The notes beneath the pieces were generated by a model. That model was not told the DNA's origin and did not search any database. It worked only from the letters and a program-made list of their open reading frames with translations. Positions 49,718 to 56,866 of a stretch of 64,000 nt of DNA are shown piece after piece. The DNA comes from Verrucomicrobiaceae bacterium. GTDB taxonomy: Bacteria > Verrucomicrobiota > Verrucomicrobiia > Verrucomicrobiales > Akkermansiaceae. The first letter of the stretch is position 1. Every line of letters begins with the position of its first letter. Position numbers and translations under genes: made by a program. The stretch lies in the NCBI GenBank assembly GCA_027491155.1, contig JAIXWR010000046.1, forward strand, positions 124,001-188,000, written 5' to 3'.

Positions 49718-50923
49718 ATGTTCCGGAAATTCCTCACCCTCGCCTTCACCGCCACGGTTCCGCTTTCCGCCCAGACCGAACCGCTCCGCGCCCTGCCGGT
49801 GGATCCGTCGGAAATCACGCCGGAAGCGGCCGTGAAGCCCGCCGCGGAGGAAGCCCCGCCCGCCCCGCTGGCCGCGATCACCCCGCTGGCACCCGGCACG
49901 GTGACCCTGCCGCCGCGCAAGGCCTCGGTGAAAACCGACGCCCCGGAAATCGCCAACCTGCCCGAAGGCGAGGACGCCGTGCGGCTCCAGATCTTCCTCG
50001 ACCAGTCGAACTTCGGCCCCGGCGTGATCGACGGCAAGCCCGGCCGCTTCACCGTGCTCGCGGTGGACGCCTGGAACGAAGTCCACGGCCACCCCGCCGG
50101 CGACCTCGGCCCGGTGATGGCTGCCACCCGCAAGGCCGTGCCGAACGCCTTCGCCACCGCCGTCGTTCCGGAAGTCGCCACCAAATGGGTCAACAGCGGC
50201 CTCTCCCACAACCGCGCCGCACAGGCCAAGGCGAAGCGCATGAGCTACCGCAGCATCGCCGAGTTCATGGCGGAGCGCTTCCACACCGACGTCGACTTCA
50301 TCCTCCAGATCAACGGCTCGAAGAACACCTGGGGCGTGAAGCCCGGCGGCACGCTGATCGTGCCGAACGTGAAACCCTTCGAGATCGAAACCGTGACCGG
50401 CGCCCGCTACGAGGCCGACCCCGCGATGTCGGAACGCCACGCGGTGGTCGACACCCGGATGAACCAGGTCCGCATTTTCGAAGCCGCCCCGGCCGCCCTG
50501 CTTGTTGAGGAAGAAACGGAGACCATCGCCGACCGCCCCCTGCTGGTGAAGCCGAACGTCGCCGTGAAGCCGAACCGCGCGCTGGTCGCCTCCTTCCCGA
50601 TCACCCCCGGCAAGCCGCAGTTCATCCACAAGGGCGTCTGGAAGCTCAACAACAGCGTCGAGCTGCCGGTCTGGCGCTACGACCAGTCGCTGCTCGACAC
50701 CGGCAAGCGCTCCAACAACGCGCTCAATATCCCGCCCGGCCCGAACAGCCCGGTCGGCATCATCTGGAACGGCCTCAGCCGCCCCGGCATCGGCCTGCAC
50801 GGCACCTCGGACCCCGAAACCATCGGCCGCGCGCGCAGCGCCGGCTGCATCCGCCTCGCCAACTGGGACGCCATCCGCATCCCCACCCTGATCCGCCCCG
50901 GCGCCACCGTGGAGATCCGCTGA
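49718..50923 (+). CDS. L,D-transpeptidase (YkuD) with LysM-like domain
   Basis: The 401-residue secreted protein has a signal peptide (MFRKFLTLAFTATVPLSAQ) and a Pro/Ala-rich linker. A peptidoglycan-binding-like segment (RLQIFLDQSNFGPGVIDGKP) and a LysM-like segment (FHTDVDFILQINGSKNTWGV) follow, then a C-terminal YkuD domain. The catalytic signature is HGTSDPETIGRARSAGCIRL, with His361 and Cys377. L,D-transpeptidases make 3-3 cross-links in peptidoglycan or attach proteins to it. The ATG at 49718 is preferred to a TTG at 49709 because it gives a cleaner signal peptide. It probably heads a group of envelope genes running to about 54.5 kb. Confidence 0.92.
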   Translation: MFRKFLTLAFTATVPLSAQTEPLRALPVDPSEITPEAAVKPAAEEAPPAPLAAITPLAPGTVTLPPRKASVKTDAPEIANLPEGEDAVRLQIFLDQSNFGPGVIDGKPGRFTVLAVDAWNEVHGHPAGDLGPVMAATRKAVPNAFATAVVPEVATKWVNSGLSHNRAAQAKAKRMSYRSIAEFMAERFHTDVDFILQINGSKNTWGVKPGGTLIVPNVKPFEIETVTGARYEADPAMSERHAVVDTRMNQVRIFEAAPAALLVEEETETIADRPLLVKPNVAVKPNRALVASFPITPGKPQFIHKGVWKLNNSVELPVWRYDQSLLDTGKRSNNALNIPPGPNSPVGIIWNGLSRPGIGLHGTSDPETIGRARSAGCIRLANWDAIRIPTLIRPGATVEIR

Positions 50924-50973
50924 GCGGGAAAATGCTTTGATTCCAGGGTCGGCCCGGCATTTTGGGAGTCACC

Positions 50974-51330
50974 ATGAACCCCGCTTTTCCCGAGCACCGG
51001 CTTTATTCGGTCCTGGCCGCGCTTCAGGTCGGGATGATCCTGATCGGGACTTTCGCGATCCGCTTTGCCACCATGGAGAGCCTTCGAGGGATCTACGTAC
51101 CCGCACCAGCTCTGGCCGTGTGGATCCGCGACTGGGGATACCTTTTCCTGCTGGTGCCATCCACGTGGGTCATCTTGAGCATCCGGGCCGCCCGCAAAGA
51201 GGATGCTGACCAGAGACTCATCCTGCGCATCGGCATCGGACTGGCGGTGACCGCGCTGGTCGGATTTCTTTTCTGGTGGCTCTGGCAGCAGTCGACGACG
51301 GTTTCGACCAAAGCGTATCTCTTCACGTAG
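50974..51330 (+). CDS. Small multi-pass membrane protein of unknown function
   Basis: The 118-residue protein has three predicted membrane helices: LYSVLAALQVGMILIGTFAI, WGYLFLLVPSTWVILSI and GIGLAVTALVGFLFWWLW. Charged loops (RAARKEDADQR) lie between them. No family motif is recognised. The ATG at 50974 was taken rather than the TTG at 50962. It lies 50 bp after the L,D-transpeptidase gene and 50 bp before the PpiC gene, all in the same direction. An envelope function is possible from context only. Confidence 0.65.
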   Translation: MNPAFPEHRLYSVLAALQVGMILIGTFAIRFATMESLRGIYVPAPALAVWIRDWGYLFLLVPSTWVILSIRAARKEDADQRLILRIGIGLAVTALVGFLFWWLWQQSTTVSTKAYLFT

Positions 51331-51380
51331 ATTGCCTTTCCTATCCTTGTAACTGCAGCCTGCCACCCACCCCATTTCCC

Positions 51381-52442
51381 GTGCGCCACACCAAAGGCTT
51401 CGTCATCCGCATCTTCCTGTTCTCGGGCCTCCTGATCTATCTCGGCGCGGACCTCTACGTCTTCAACGGCCCGCTGCGGAAGCGGATCCAGCGCGGCCTG
51501 CCGGATAGCCCGGAATCGATCGCCGCGGCGAAGTCCCAGGGCGTCGTCGCCCGCGTGCTCCACCTGCCGATCCTCGCTTCCCAGCTCGAACGCGCGACCA
51601 AGGAGCGCCTCTGGCTGCGCGGCAAGAAGCTCGATGACCTCACCCCGCAGCAGCGCCGCATCGAGCGGCTCGCCGCCCTCGACGACCTGATCGACCACCA
51701 GCTCCTGCGCATCAAGACCAAGCACAACGCCACCGAACTGCCGGTCGCCGAAGCCGAGGTGGAAGAGGCATTGAAGCGCCTCGCCTCCCGCTTCGAAAGC
51801 CGCGACGCGATGCAGAAGGAACTCGCCGCCGAAGGGATCGACTCCGAGAAGGAACTCCGCCTGCGGATCGGCGCGCGCTTGCAGCAGCAGAAGTATGTCG
51901 AAAGCCGCATCGCCCCGCAGATCGCGGTGACCGACGAGGAAGCCCGCGCCTGGTTCGACGCCCACGCCAAGGAGCTCGCCCGGCCGGAGCGGATCGAGGC
52001 GCGCCACGTGTTCATTTCCACCCTCGGCACCGACGCCGCCGAAGCCCGCGCGACCCTGCAGAAGGCGCTCGACGACCTGACCGCGAAGCGCGCCGATTTC
52101 GCCGCCCTCGCCGCCAAGCTCAGCGGCGATCCCCGCACCAAGGGCTCCGGCGGCGATCTCGGCTGGCTCACCAAGGACCGCCTCCCCGCCGACTTCGCCA
52201 CACCGCTCTTCGCCCAGCCCCTGAACCGTCCCGCGCTGATCCGCACCAAGCTCGGCTGGCACCTCGCCGAAGTCACCGCCCGCAAGCCGGCCGAGGCACG
52301 CAGCTTCGAAGAGGCCCGCACCGAAGTCATCGCCGCCTTGCAAGCTGTCAAACGGCGCGAGGCGACCCGCGAATACCGCAAGGCGCTGCGGGCGAAGGAA
52401 GGACGCTACATCCAGGTCTTCGCCGACATGATCCCGGAATGA
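51381..52442 (+). CDS. Membrane-anchored PpiC-type peptidyl-prolyl isomerase
   Basis: The 353-residue protein starts at a GTG (VRHTKGFVIRIFLFSGLLIY). One N-terminal membrane helix lies at about 8-27. A SurA-like helical chaperone region follows (RIERLAALDDLIDHQLLRIK, EVEEALKRLASRFESRDAMQ). The parvulin domain is at about 205-310: RIEARHVFISTLG, FAALAAKLSGDPRTKGSGGD, LGWLTKDRLP, LIRTKLGWHLAEV. Such proteins catalyse prolyl isomerisation and help fold outer-membrane proteins on the outer face of the inner membrane. The next gene overlaps its stop by 4 bp (ATGA). Confidence 0.88.
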   Translation: MRHTKGFVIRIFLFSGLLIYLGADLYVFNGPLRKRIQRGLPDSPESIAAAKSQGVVARVLHLPILASQLERATKERLWLRGKKLDDLTPQQRRIERLAALDDLIDHQLLRIKTKHNATELPVAEAEVEEALKRLASRFESRDAMQKELAAEGIDSEKELRLRIGARLQQQKYVESRIAPQIAVTDEEARAWFDAHAKELARPERIEARHVFISTLGTDAAEARATLQKALDDLTAKRADFAALAAKLSGDPRTKGSGGDLGWLTKDRLPADFATPLFAQPLNRPALIRTKLGWHLAEVTARKPAEARSFEEARTEVIAALQAVKRREATREYRKALRAKEGRYIQVFADMIPE

Positions 52443-53359
52443 AGCGGCTGCTTCCCTGCCTCCTGCTCGCCCTGCTGGCCGGCTGCCGCAAACCACCGCC
52501 GCCCAAGGCCGTGCCGGTCGCCGCCGGCCAGGCGCTGGAACTCAATCTGGCGACCTTCAACATCCGCTACGAAAACCCCGACGAGAAGGACTGGCGCGCC
52601 TGGCCGAACCGCATCGACCGCGTGCTGCGTTCGATCCGCGCGATGGATCCCGATGTCTTCGGCATCCAGGAATCCCTCCACGGCCAGGCCGCCGACCTCC
52701 GTGCCTCGCTGCCCGACTACGCCTTCCACGGCGTCGGCCGCGAGGATGGCAAGCGCGCCGGCGAATACTCCGCGCTGCTCTTCCGCCGCGACCGCTTCGA
52801 AAAGACCGGCGGCGGGACCTTCTGGCTGTCCGACCTGCCCGAGCAACCCGGCTCGACCACCTGGGGCAACGGCTACCCCCGCACCGCCACCTGGCTGCGC
52901 CTCGTCGACCGCGCCAGCGGCAAGGGCTTCTACGTCTTCAACACCCACTGGGACCACCGCAACCAGCACTCGCGGGAGAAGGCCGCGACCTTGATCGCGG
53001 AGCGGATCGACCGGCGCGAGCATCCCGCGGAACCGGTCGTCCTGTTAGGCGACTTCAACGCGACCGAAGGGAACCCGGCCGTCGATTACTTCACCGGCAA
53101 GGACGTGATGCTCGCCGGAAAGAAAGCCCCCCGCTGGGCCAACGCCCTGCTCGACACCTACCAGGCCCTCCACGCCCGCGAGCGGAACCGCCGCACCCTG
53201 CACTTCTGGGAAGGCCACCGCACCGGCTGGGCCAAGGTCGACCACATCCTCGTCAGCCGCGGCGCCCGCATCGAGGCCGCCGGCATCCGGGTCGAAAAAA
53301 CCCGCGAATCCCAGCCCTCCGACCACTTCCCCGTCTGGGCAAAAGTCCGCTGGCACTGA
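52439..53359 (+). CDS. Endonuclease/exonuclease/phosphatase family lipoprotein
   Basis: The 306-residue protein has a lipoprotein signal with lipobox LLAGC (Cys16). The body is an EEP-fold hydrolase: LATFNIRYENPDEKDW, DVFGIQESLHGQ (catalytic Glu), FNTHWDHRNQHSREKAA, VVLLGDFNATEGNP (Asp-x-Asn) and SQPSDHFPVWAKV (terminal Asp-His). This is the metal-dependent phosphodiesterase/phosphatase pattern shared by DNase I-like and inositol-phosphatase-like enzymes. As an extracytoplasmic lipoprotein it more likely cleaves extracellular nucleic acid, phosphate esters or lipids than genomic DNA. The start overlaps the PpiC stop (ATGA), so translation is coupled. Confidence 0.9.
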   Translation: MKRLLPCLLLALLAGCRKPPPPKAVPVAAGQALELNLATFNIRYENPDEKDWRAWPNRIDRVLRSIRAMDPDVFGIQESLHGQAADLRASLPDYAFHGVGREDGKRAGEYSALLFRRDRFEKTGGGTFWLSDLPEQPGSTTWGNGYPRTATWLRLVDRASGKGFYVFNTHWDHRNQHSREKAATLIAERIDRREHPAEPVVLLGDFNATEGNPAVDYFTGKDVMLAGKKAPRWANALLDTYQALHARERNRRTLHFWEGHRTGWAKVDHILVSRGARIEAAGIRVEKTRESQPSDHFPVWAKVRWH

Positions 53360-53372
53360 TCTCCCGGGAGCG

Positions 53373-53417
53373 CCGGTCTGCGACCGGCCCGCTGCTCCAA
53401 CCCCGGTCTGCGACCGG
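53373..53417. repeat. Pair of REP-like palindromes
   Basis: Two exact copies of the 15-mer CCGGTCTGCGACCGG (stem CCGGTC/GACCGG, loop TGC) at 53373-53387 and 53403-53417, spaced 15 bp apart. They lie between the phosphoesterase and ThuA genes and may fold as twin hairpins. Confidence 0.8.
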
Positions 53418-53481
53418 CCACACGCCATACTTCTTGCCGATCCGGCAAGATACCGCATCTTCCCGCAGTATCCCCAACCCC

Positions 53482-54462
53482 ATGAAATCCTTCCTCATCG
53501 GCCTCCTTCCCGTCGCCCTCACCGCCACCGCCCTCGCCGAAGACCCCTGGCTGGTCTTCGAAGGCAAGGACGGCCCCGGCAAGGGCAAGCACGTCGTCCT
53601 CGTCAGCGGTGACGAGGAATACCGCTCCGAAGAAGCCTTCCCGATGCTCGGCCGCCTGCTCGCGGAAAAGCACGGCTTCAAGTGCACCGTGCTCTTCCCG
53701 ATCGACCTCAAGACCGGCGAGATCAATCCCAACGAGCAGACCAACATCCCAGGCGTCGAGGCGATCGACTCCGCCGACTTCCTCATCCTCGGCCTGCGCT
53801 TCCGCGAGCTGCCGGACGACAAGATGAAGCACATCGTCGACTACGTCGAAGCCGGCAAGCCGCTGCTCGGCCTGCGCACCTCCACCCACGCCTTCAACTA
53901 CACCCGCAACAAGCAGAGCCCCTACGCCGGCTGGTCCTTCAACAAGGACGGCGGCTTCGGCCGCAAGGTGCTCGGCGAGACCTGGGTCAACCACCACGGC
54001 CACCACGGCAAGGAAAGCTGCCGCGGCATCATCGAGGAAGCCCGGAAGGACCACCCGCTGCTGCGCGGCGTCGAAGACATCTGGGGCCCCAGCGACGTCT
54101 ACGGCATCACCAAGCTGCCCGACGACGCCACAGTGCTCTTCCGCGGCCAGGTCCTCACCGGCATGAAGCCGGAGGACGGCCCCGTCGCCGGCAAGAAGAA
54201 CGATCCGATGATGCCCGCCGGCTGGATCCGCAAGCGCGACCTCGGCAACGGCAAGACCCAGAACGTCATCTGCTCGACCATGGGCGCCGCCACCGACTTC
54301 GTGGCACCCGGCCTCCGCCGCTTCGTCGTCAACTCCGCCTACTGGGCCTGCGGGATCGAAGTCCCCGCCAAACTCGATGCCGATCCGGTCGGTGAATACA
54401 AGCCGACCGACTTCGGCTTCAACACCTTCAAGAAGGGTGTGAAGGTCTCCGATCTCAAGTGA
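53482..54462 (+). CDS. Secreted ThuA-like domain protein
   Basis: The 326-residue protein has a signal peptide (MKSFLIGLLPVALTATALAE). The ThuA/GATase-like core has HVVLVSGDEEYRSEEAFPML, DFLILGLRFRELPDDKM, HIVDYVEAGKPLLGLRTSTH, the HHGHHG block and HPLLRGVEDIWGPSDVYGI. Planctomycetes and Verrucomicrobia carry many secreted ThuA-like proteins, often near PSD1/DUF1501 and sugar genes; the founder family is linked to trehalose use but the enzymatic role is not established. The ATG at 53482 was chosen for the signal peptide. Confidence 0.88.
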   Translation: MKSFLIGLLPVALTATALAEDPWLVFEGKDGPGKGKHVVLVSGDEEYRSEEAFPMLGRLLAEKHGFKCTVLFPIDLKTGEINPNEQTNIPGVEAIDSADFLILGLRFRELPDDKMKHIVDYVEAGKPLLGLRTSTHAFNYTRNKQSPYAGWSFNKDGGFGRKVLGETWVNHHGHHGKESCRGIIEEARKDHPLLRGVEDIWGPSDVYGITKLPDDATVLFRGQVLTGMKPEDGPVAGKKNDPMMPAGWIRKRDLGNGKTQNVICSTMGAATDFVAPGLRRFVVNSAYWACGIEVPAKLDADPVGEYKPTDFGFNTFKKGVKVSDLK

Positions 54463-54582
54463 CCGGCACCGCCGCGGCGGCTTCCCGGTGAAGCCTCCGC
54501 CAAGCCATCGTGAATTCCGCGTGAACGGCGGGCGCTTGATTGACGCCCGCCGTTTTGCCGTCCATGCGGTGCGGTGATTCCC

Positions 54583-54987
54583 ATGCCGCGCCTCCTGGTC
54601 CGCCTCGCCTTCCTCCTCTTCGCCGCCGGCTTCGTCTCGATCCTCGTGATCGCGAACCGCGGCCGGGCCGACCTCTTCTGGCAACTGGTCGGCACGGTGC
54701 CCTGCGGCGACAAGCTCGGCCACCTCGGCCTGGTCGGCACCCTCGCTTTTCTCCTCAACCTCGTCCTCGACCGCCGCCGCGCCTTCCGCAGCGGGAACGG
54801 CCTCATGCTCGGCAGCCTCCTCGTCCTCGTCTTCATGACCCTCGAGGAAGCCTCGCAGGCCTTCATCCCCTGCCGCAGTTTCGACCTCGTCGACGGCCTC
54901 GCGAACGTGGTGGGCGTCTTCTGTGCCGAAGGCCTGCTGCGGATGCTGCCGTCCCGCTCCTCCCCTCCTTCGCCAGCCGTCGATTGA
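54583..54987 (+). CDS. VanZ-like integral membrane protein
   Basis: This 134-residue protein has four predicted helices and the VanZ-like pattern: an N-terminal helix, then DKLGHLGLVGTLAFLLNLVL, LVLVFMTLEEASQAFIPCRS and FDLVDGLANVVGVFCAEGLL. The conserved D-K-x-x-H and E-x-x-Q-x-F-x-x-x-R-x-x-D-x-x-D residues are present. VanZ-like proteins are small envelope proteins of unclear function. The ATG at 54583 is used; a GTG at 54574 is possible. About 120 bp separate it from the ThuA gene. Confidence 0.85.
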   Translation: MPRLLVRLAFLLFAAGFVSILVIANRGRADLFWQLVGTVPCGDKLGHLGLVGTLAFLLNLVLDRRRAFRSGNGLMLGSLLVLVFMTLEEASQAFIPCRSFDLVDGLANVVGVFCAEGLLRMLPSRSSPPSPAVD

Positions 54988-55334
54988 AATGGCAAGCGCC
55001 CCGGTAGGCCGGGACCGCCGGGCCCGCCCACTTCACTGCCGGGGATGCACCGCAAGATACTGAACCTCCCCCCCGAACGTCGTCCCACCGGACCGCCGAA
55101 GCCCGGAATCCTCCATTGCCCCAAGCTCCCAGGCACCCGTTCCTCCATTCATCCCTCCTGATATCAGCCTCCCGCACTAACCCCGGAAATCGTCCCCCGA
55201 AGGCCCCCGATAGACGCACTCCAATCTCCAGAAAACCCTTGCAGCTCAGGGCTTTCCGACCAAGACTCCAACCATCCGAAAGTCAGTGATATCGCTCCCT
55301 GACATCCTACGAATTCTACTGTTAGGACGAAAAA
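54988..55334. other. Gene-free stretch before the cassette-like genes
   Basis: No gene is seen in these ~350 bp. The last bases hold GTTAG at 55321-55325, ten bases before the next start codon, matching the GTTAG that ends the attC-like site at 56028-56032. A CTAAC at 55177-55181 exists, but no complementary arms lie between, so no attC is called here. Confidence 0.4.
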
Positions 55335-55910
55335 ATGCCTGAGAAGAACAACGAAGCCGCGAAGCCAAAAAAAGCGCTCTTGGAATCAGGGCGATGGCTG
55401 CCGCAAGCCGCGACGGCAATAGGAGCAGCCATAGTAGGAGCAGCCGTTGCAGTGCTTGCGGGCTGGTGGGGTGGATTGTCACGAGCGATGTTAAGAGAGA
55501 TAGAACCCCAGCTTCTGCTAAATACCGTCGGCATTTTGGCACTTCTTTGCGTCGTTCTTGGATACTCATTGGCAGTTGCGGCACGTGGGTTAGAACAATT
55601 GAAGCGCAAGCCCGTCATCACACGTGGAGAATTGGAGTCGGCGAAGACCAGTAGGCTTGTTCCTCTTCAGGAGGCGCTGTTGATCGCGGCAGCGGATTCC
55701 AACGTCACGCAGTTCACCCTCTCGACCATAAAGCATATTCACGAGCAGGAATCCAAGTATCACTACGACGCTCTGTTTGGTATGAGCTACATCGAGTCTG
55801 ACGGAGGCAGCGCGAGGCGACTCACACACAAAGGAAGAGACTATTTGCTGCAGCACAATTTGATGCCGCCTCCAAAGGAGAAGAACCGGCCGGCCGGGCC
55901 GATACCTTGA
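55335..55910 (+). CDS. Small membrane protein, probable integron-type cassette gene 1
   Basis: The 191-residue protein has two membrane helices (WLPQAATAIGAAIVGAAVAV and LLLNTVGILALLCVVLGYSL) and a cytoplasmic C-terminal part. The last ~60 residues (VTQFTLSTIKHIHEQESKYH, SARRLTHKGRDYLLQHNL) look like a small winged-helix or helical domain. No family is recognised. Codon use is visibly AT-richer than the flanking genes. A GTTAG lies 10 bp before the ATG, and an attC-like site follows the stop by 30 bp, as in a mobile gene cassette. Cassette genes are commonly of unknown function. Confidence 0.75.
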   Translation: MPEKNNEAAKPKKALLESGRWLPQAATAIGAAIVGAAVAVLAGWWGGLSRAMLREIEPQLLLNTVGILALLCVVLGYSLAVAARGLEQLKRKPVITRGELESAKTSRLVPLQEALLIAAADSNVTQFTLSTIKHIHEQESKYHYDALFGMSYIESDGGSARRLTHKGRDYLLQHNLMPPPKEKNRPAGPIP

Positions 55911-55940
55911 TGCCGGCCCGACTCACAAAACTCCCAATTC

Positions 55941-56032
55941 CTAACAAGCCGTGGCGCACCAACCGGCGCTTGCGATCCTCTTTCATGCTTAACTCCTTTC
56001 ACTTGCGCCGGTGGGCGCACTTTTGACGTTAG
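55941..56032 (+). repeat. attC-like integron recombination site
   Basis: The site opens with CTAAC (55941-55945) and ends with GTTAG (56028-56032), which pair as R boxes. Inside, GTGGCGCACC then AACCGGCGC pair with GCGCCGGT then GGGCGCAC. This leaves three unpaired bases (G55954, A55958, A55961), all on one strand, like the extrahelical bases of attC. Unpaired spacers (AAGCC and TTTTGAC side) separate R and L boxes, and a 35-nt variable loop lies at the centre. Size (92 bp), order and its place between two same-strand genes all fit attC. Confidence 0.78.
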
Positions 56033-56039
56033 CGCAAGA

Positions 56040-56666
56040 ATGAGAAGTATCGTCCATAGTATCCTAGCATTCACATTCCTACTTGTCTCGGGGTGTGACG
56101 ACACACCAAAGCAGGCCGAGCAGAAGAAAGGTCCACCGGAGTTTCCTCAAGGGAAGCAAGCAACCCGAACAGAGAAGCCCGAAGACGACCAGATAAAGGT
56201 AATCCTCGAAGCTCTTGCGAAGGATGATCTCGACAAAGTCAGGGAGAGCTTTGGTGAGACGATTGATCCTGATTTTACGTTTGCGGACGGCAAGACTGTC
56301 CTCTCAGCAGCGGCATCGCTCGGGAATGAGCGTGCGACCAAACTAATGCTTGAGATGGGGGCTGATCCGACGAAGGGCGACAAGCGCGGCATGACACCGC
56401 TTCATTATGCCGCTCTCTATGGACGCGGAGACGCCGTCATTCCATTGCTGATCGACGCCGGAGCGTCCGTGAATGCCCGGGAAGCCACTGGGCTTACCCC
56501 TTTGCATTGCGCCGCGACAGGCGACAGCGAGAACACGGTCAAGGTGCTATTGGACTTGGGCGCGGATGCGACGCTAAAGGACGGTTTTGGATCTACGCCC
56601 GCGAAGACAGCTGAACTCAATGACAAAGGTAATCTTGCCACGCTGATCCAAGCTCACAAAAAATGA
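56040..56666 (+). CDS. Ankyrin-repeat lipoprotein, probable cassette gene 2
   Basis: The 208-residue protein has a lipoprotein signal with lipobox VSGC (Cys19), a charged linker and about four ankyrin repeats: DGKTVLSAAASLGNERATKL, RGMTPLHYAALYGRGDAVIP, TGLTPLHCAATGDSENTVKV, FGSTPAKTAELNDKGNL. Ankyrin repeats mediate protein-protein contacts; a periplasmic or surface role is expected. It starts 8 bp after the GTTAG end of the attC-like site and is less GC-rich than its neighbours. No second attC is visible after its stop, so its own site may have been lost. Confidence 0.85.
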   Translation: MRSIVHSILAFTFLLVSGCDDTPKQAEQKKGPPEFPQGKQATRTEKPEDDQIKVILEALAKDDLDKVRESFGETIDPDFTFADGKTVLSAAASLGNERATKLMLEMGADPTKGDKRGMTPLHYAALYGRGDAVIPLLIDAGASVNAREATGLTPLHCAATGDSENTVKVLLDLGADATLKDGFGSTPAKTAELNDKGNLATLIQAHKK

Positions 56667-56866
56667 GGCTCTAATCGGACGCCTGGGACTGACTCCGTGC
56701 GCAGCATTGCCTGCCCCTCTGCACATTCTGTCCCGCAGCTCCGGCGGGAATCCGGCTTTGAGGCTGCCGTCCCGCCGCGCGCCTTCGGCGGTCGCCGATT
56801 GAAAATCACCAATCCCGATCCGTCATTTCCCTTTCATTTTCCGGGAAATCCCCTTTGTTCCGCCCC

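Noticed and set aside
47437-50241. 934-codon minus-strand open frame across the M60 and L,D-transpeptidase genes
   Set aside because: It spans two convincing genes on the other strand and is low-complexity Gly/Ala/Arg sequence.
55177-55325. Second attC upstream of cassette gene 1
   Set aside because: CTAAC and GTTAG ends exist, but no complementary inner arms are visible between them; only the GTTAG boundary is worth noting.
56667-56866. attC after the ankyrin gene
   Set aside because: CTAAT occurs shortly after the stop, but no matching ATTAG/GTTAG or inner stem was found before speA.
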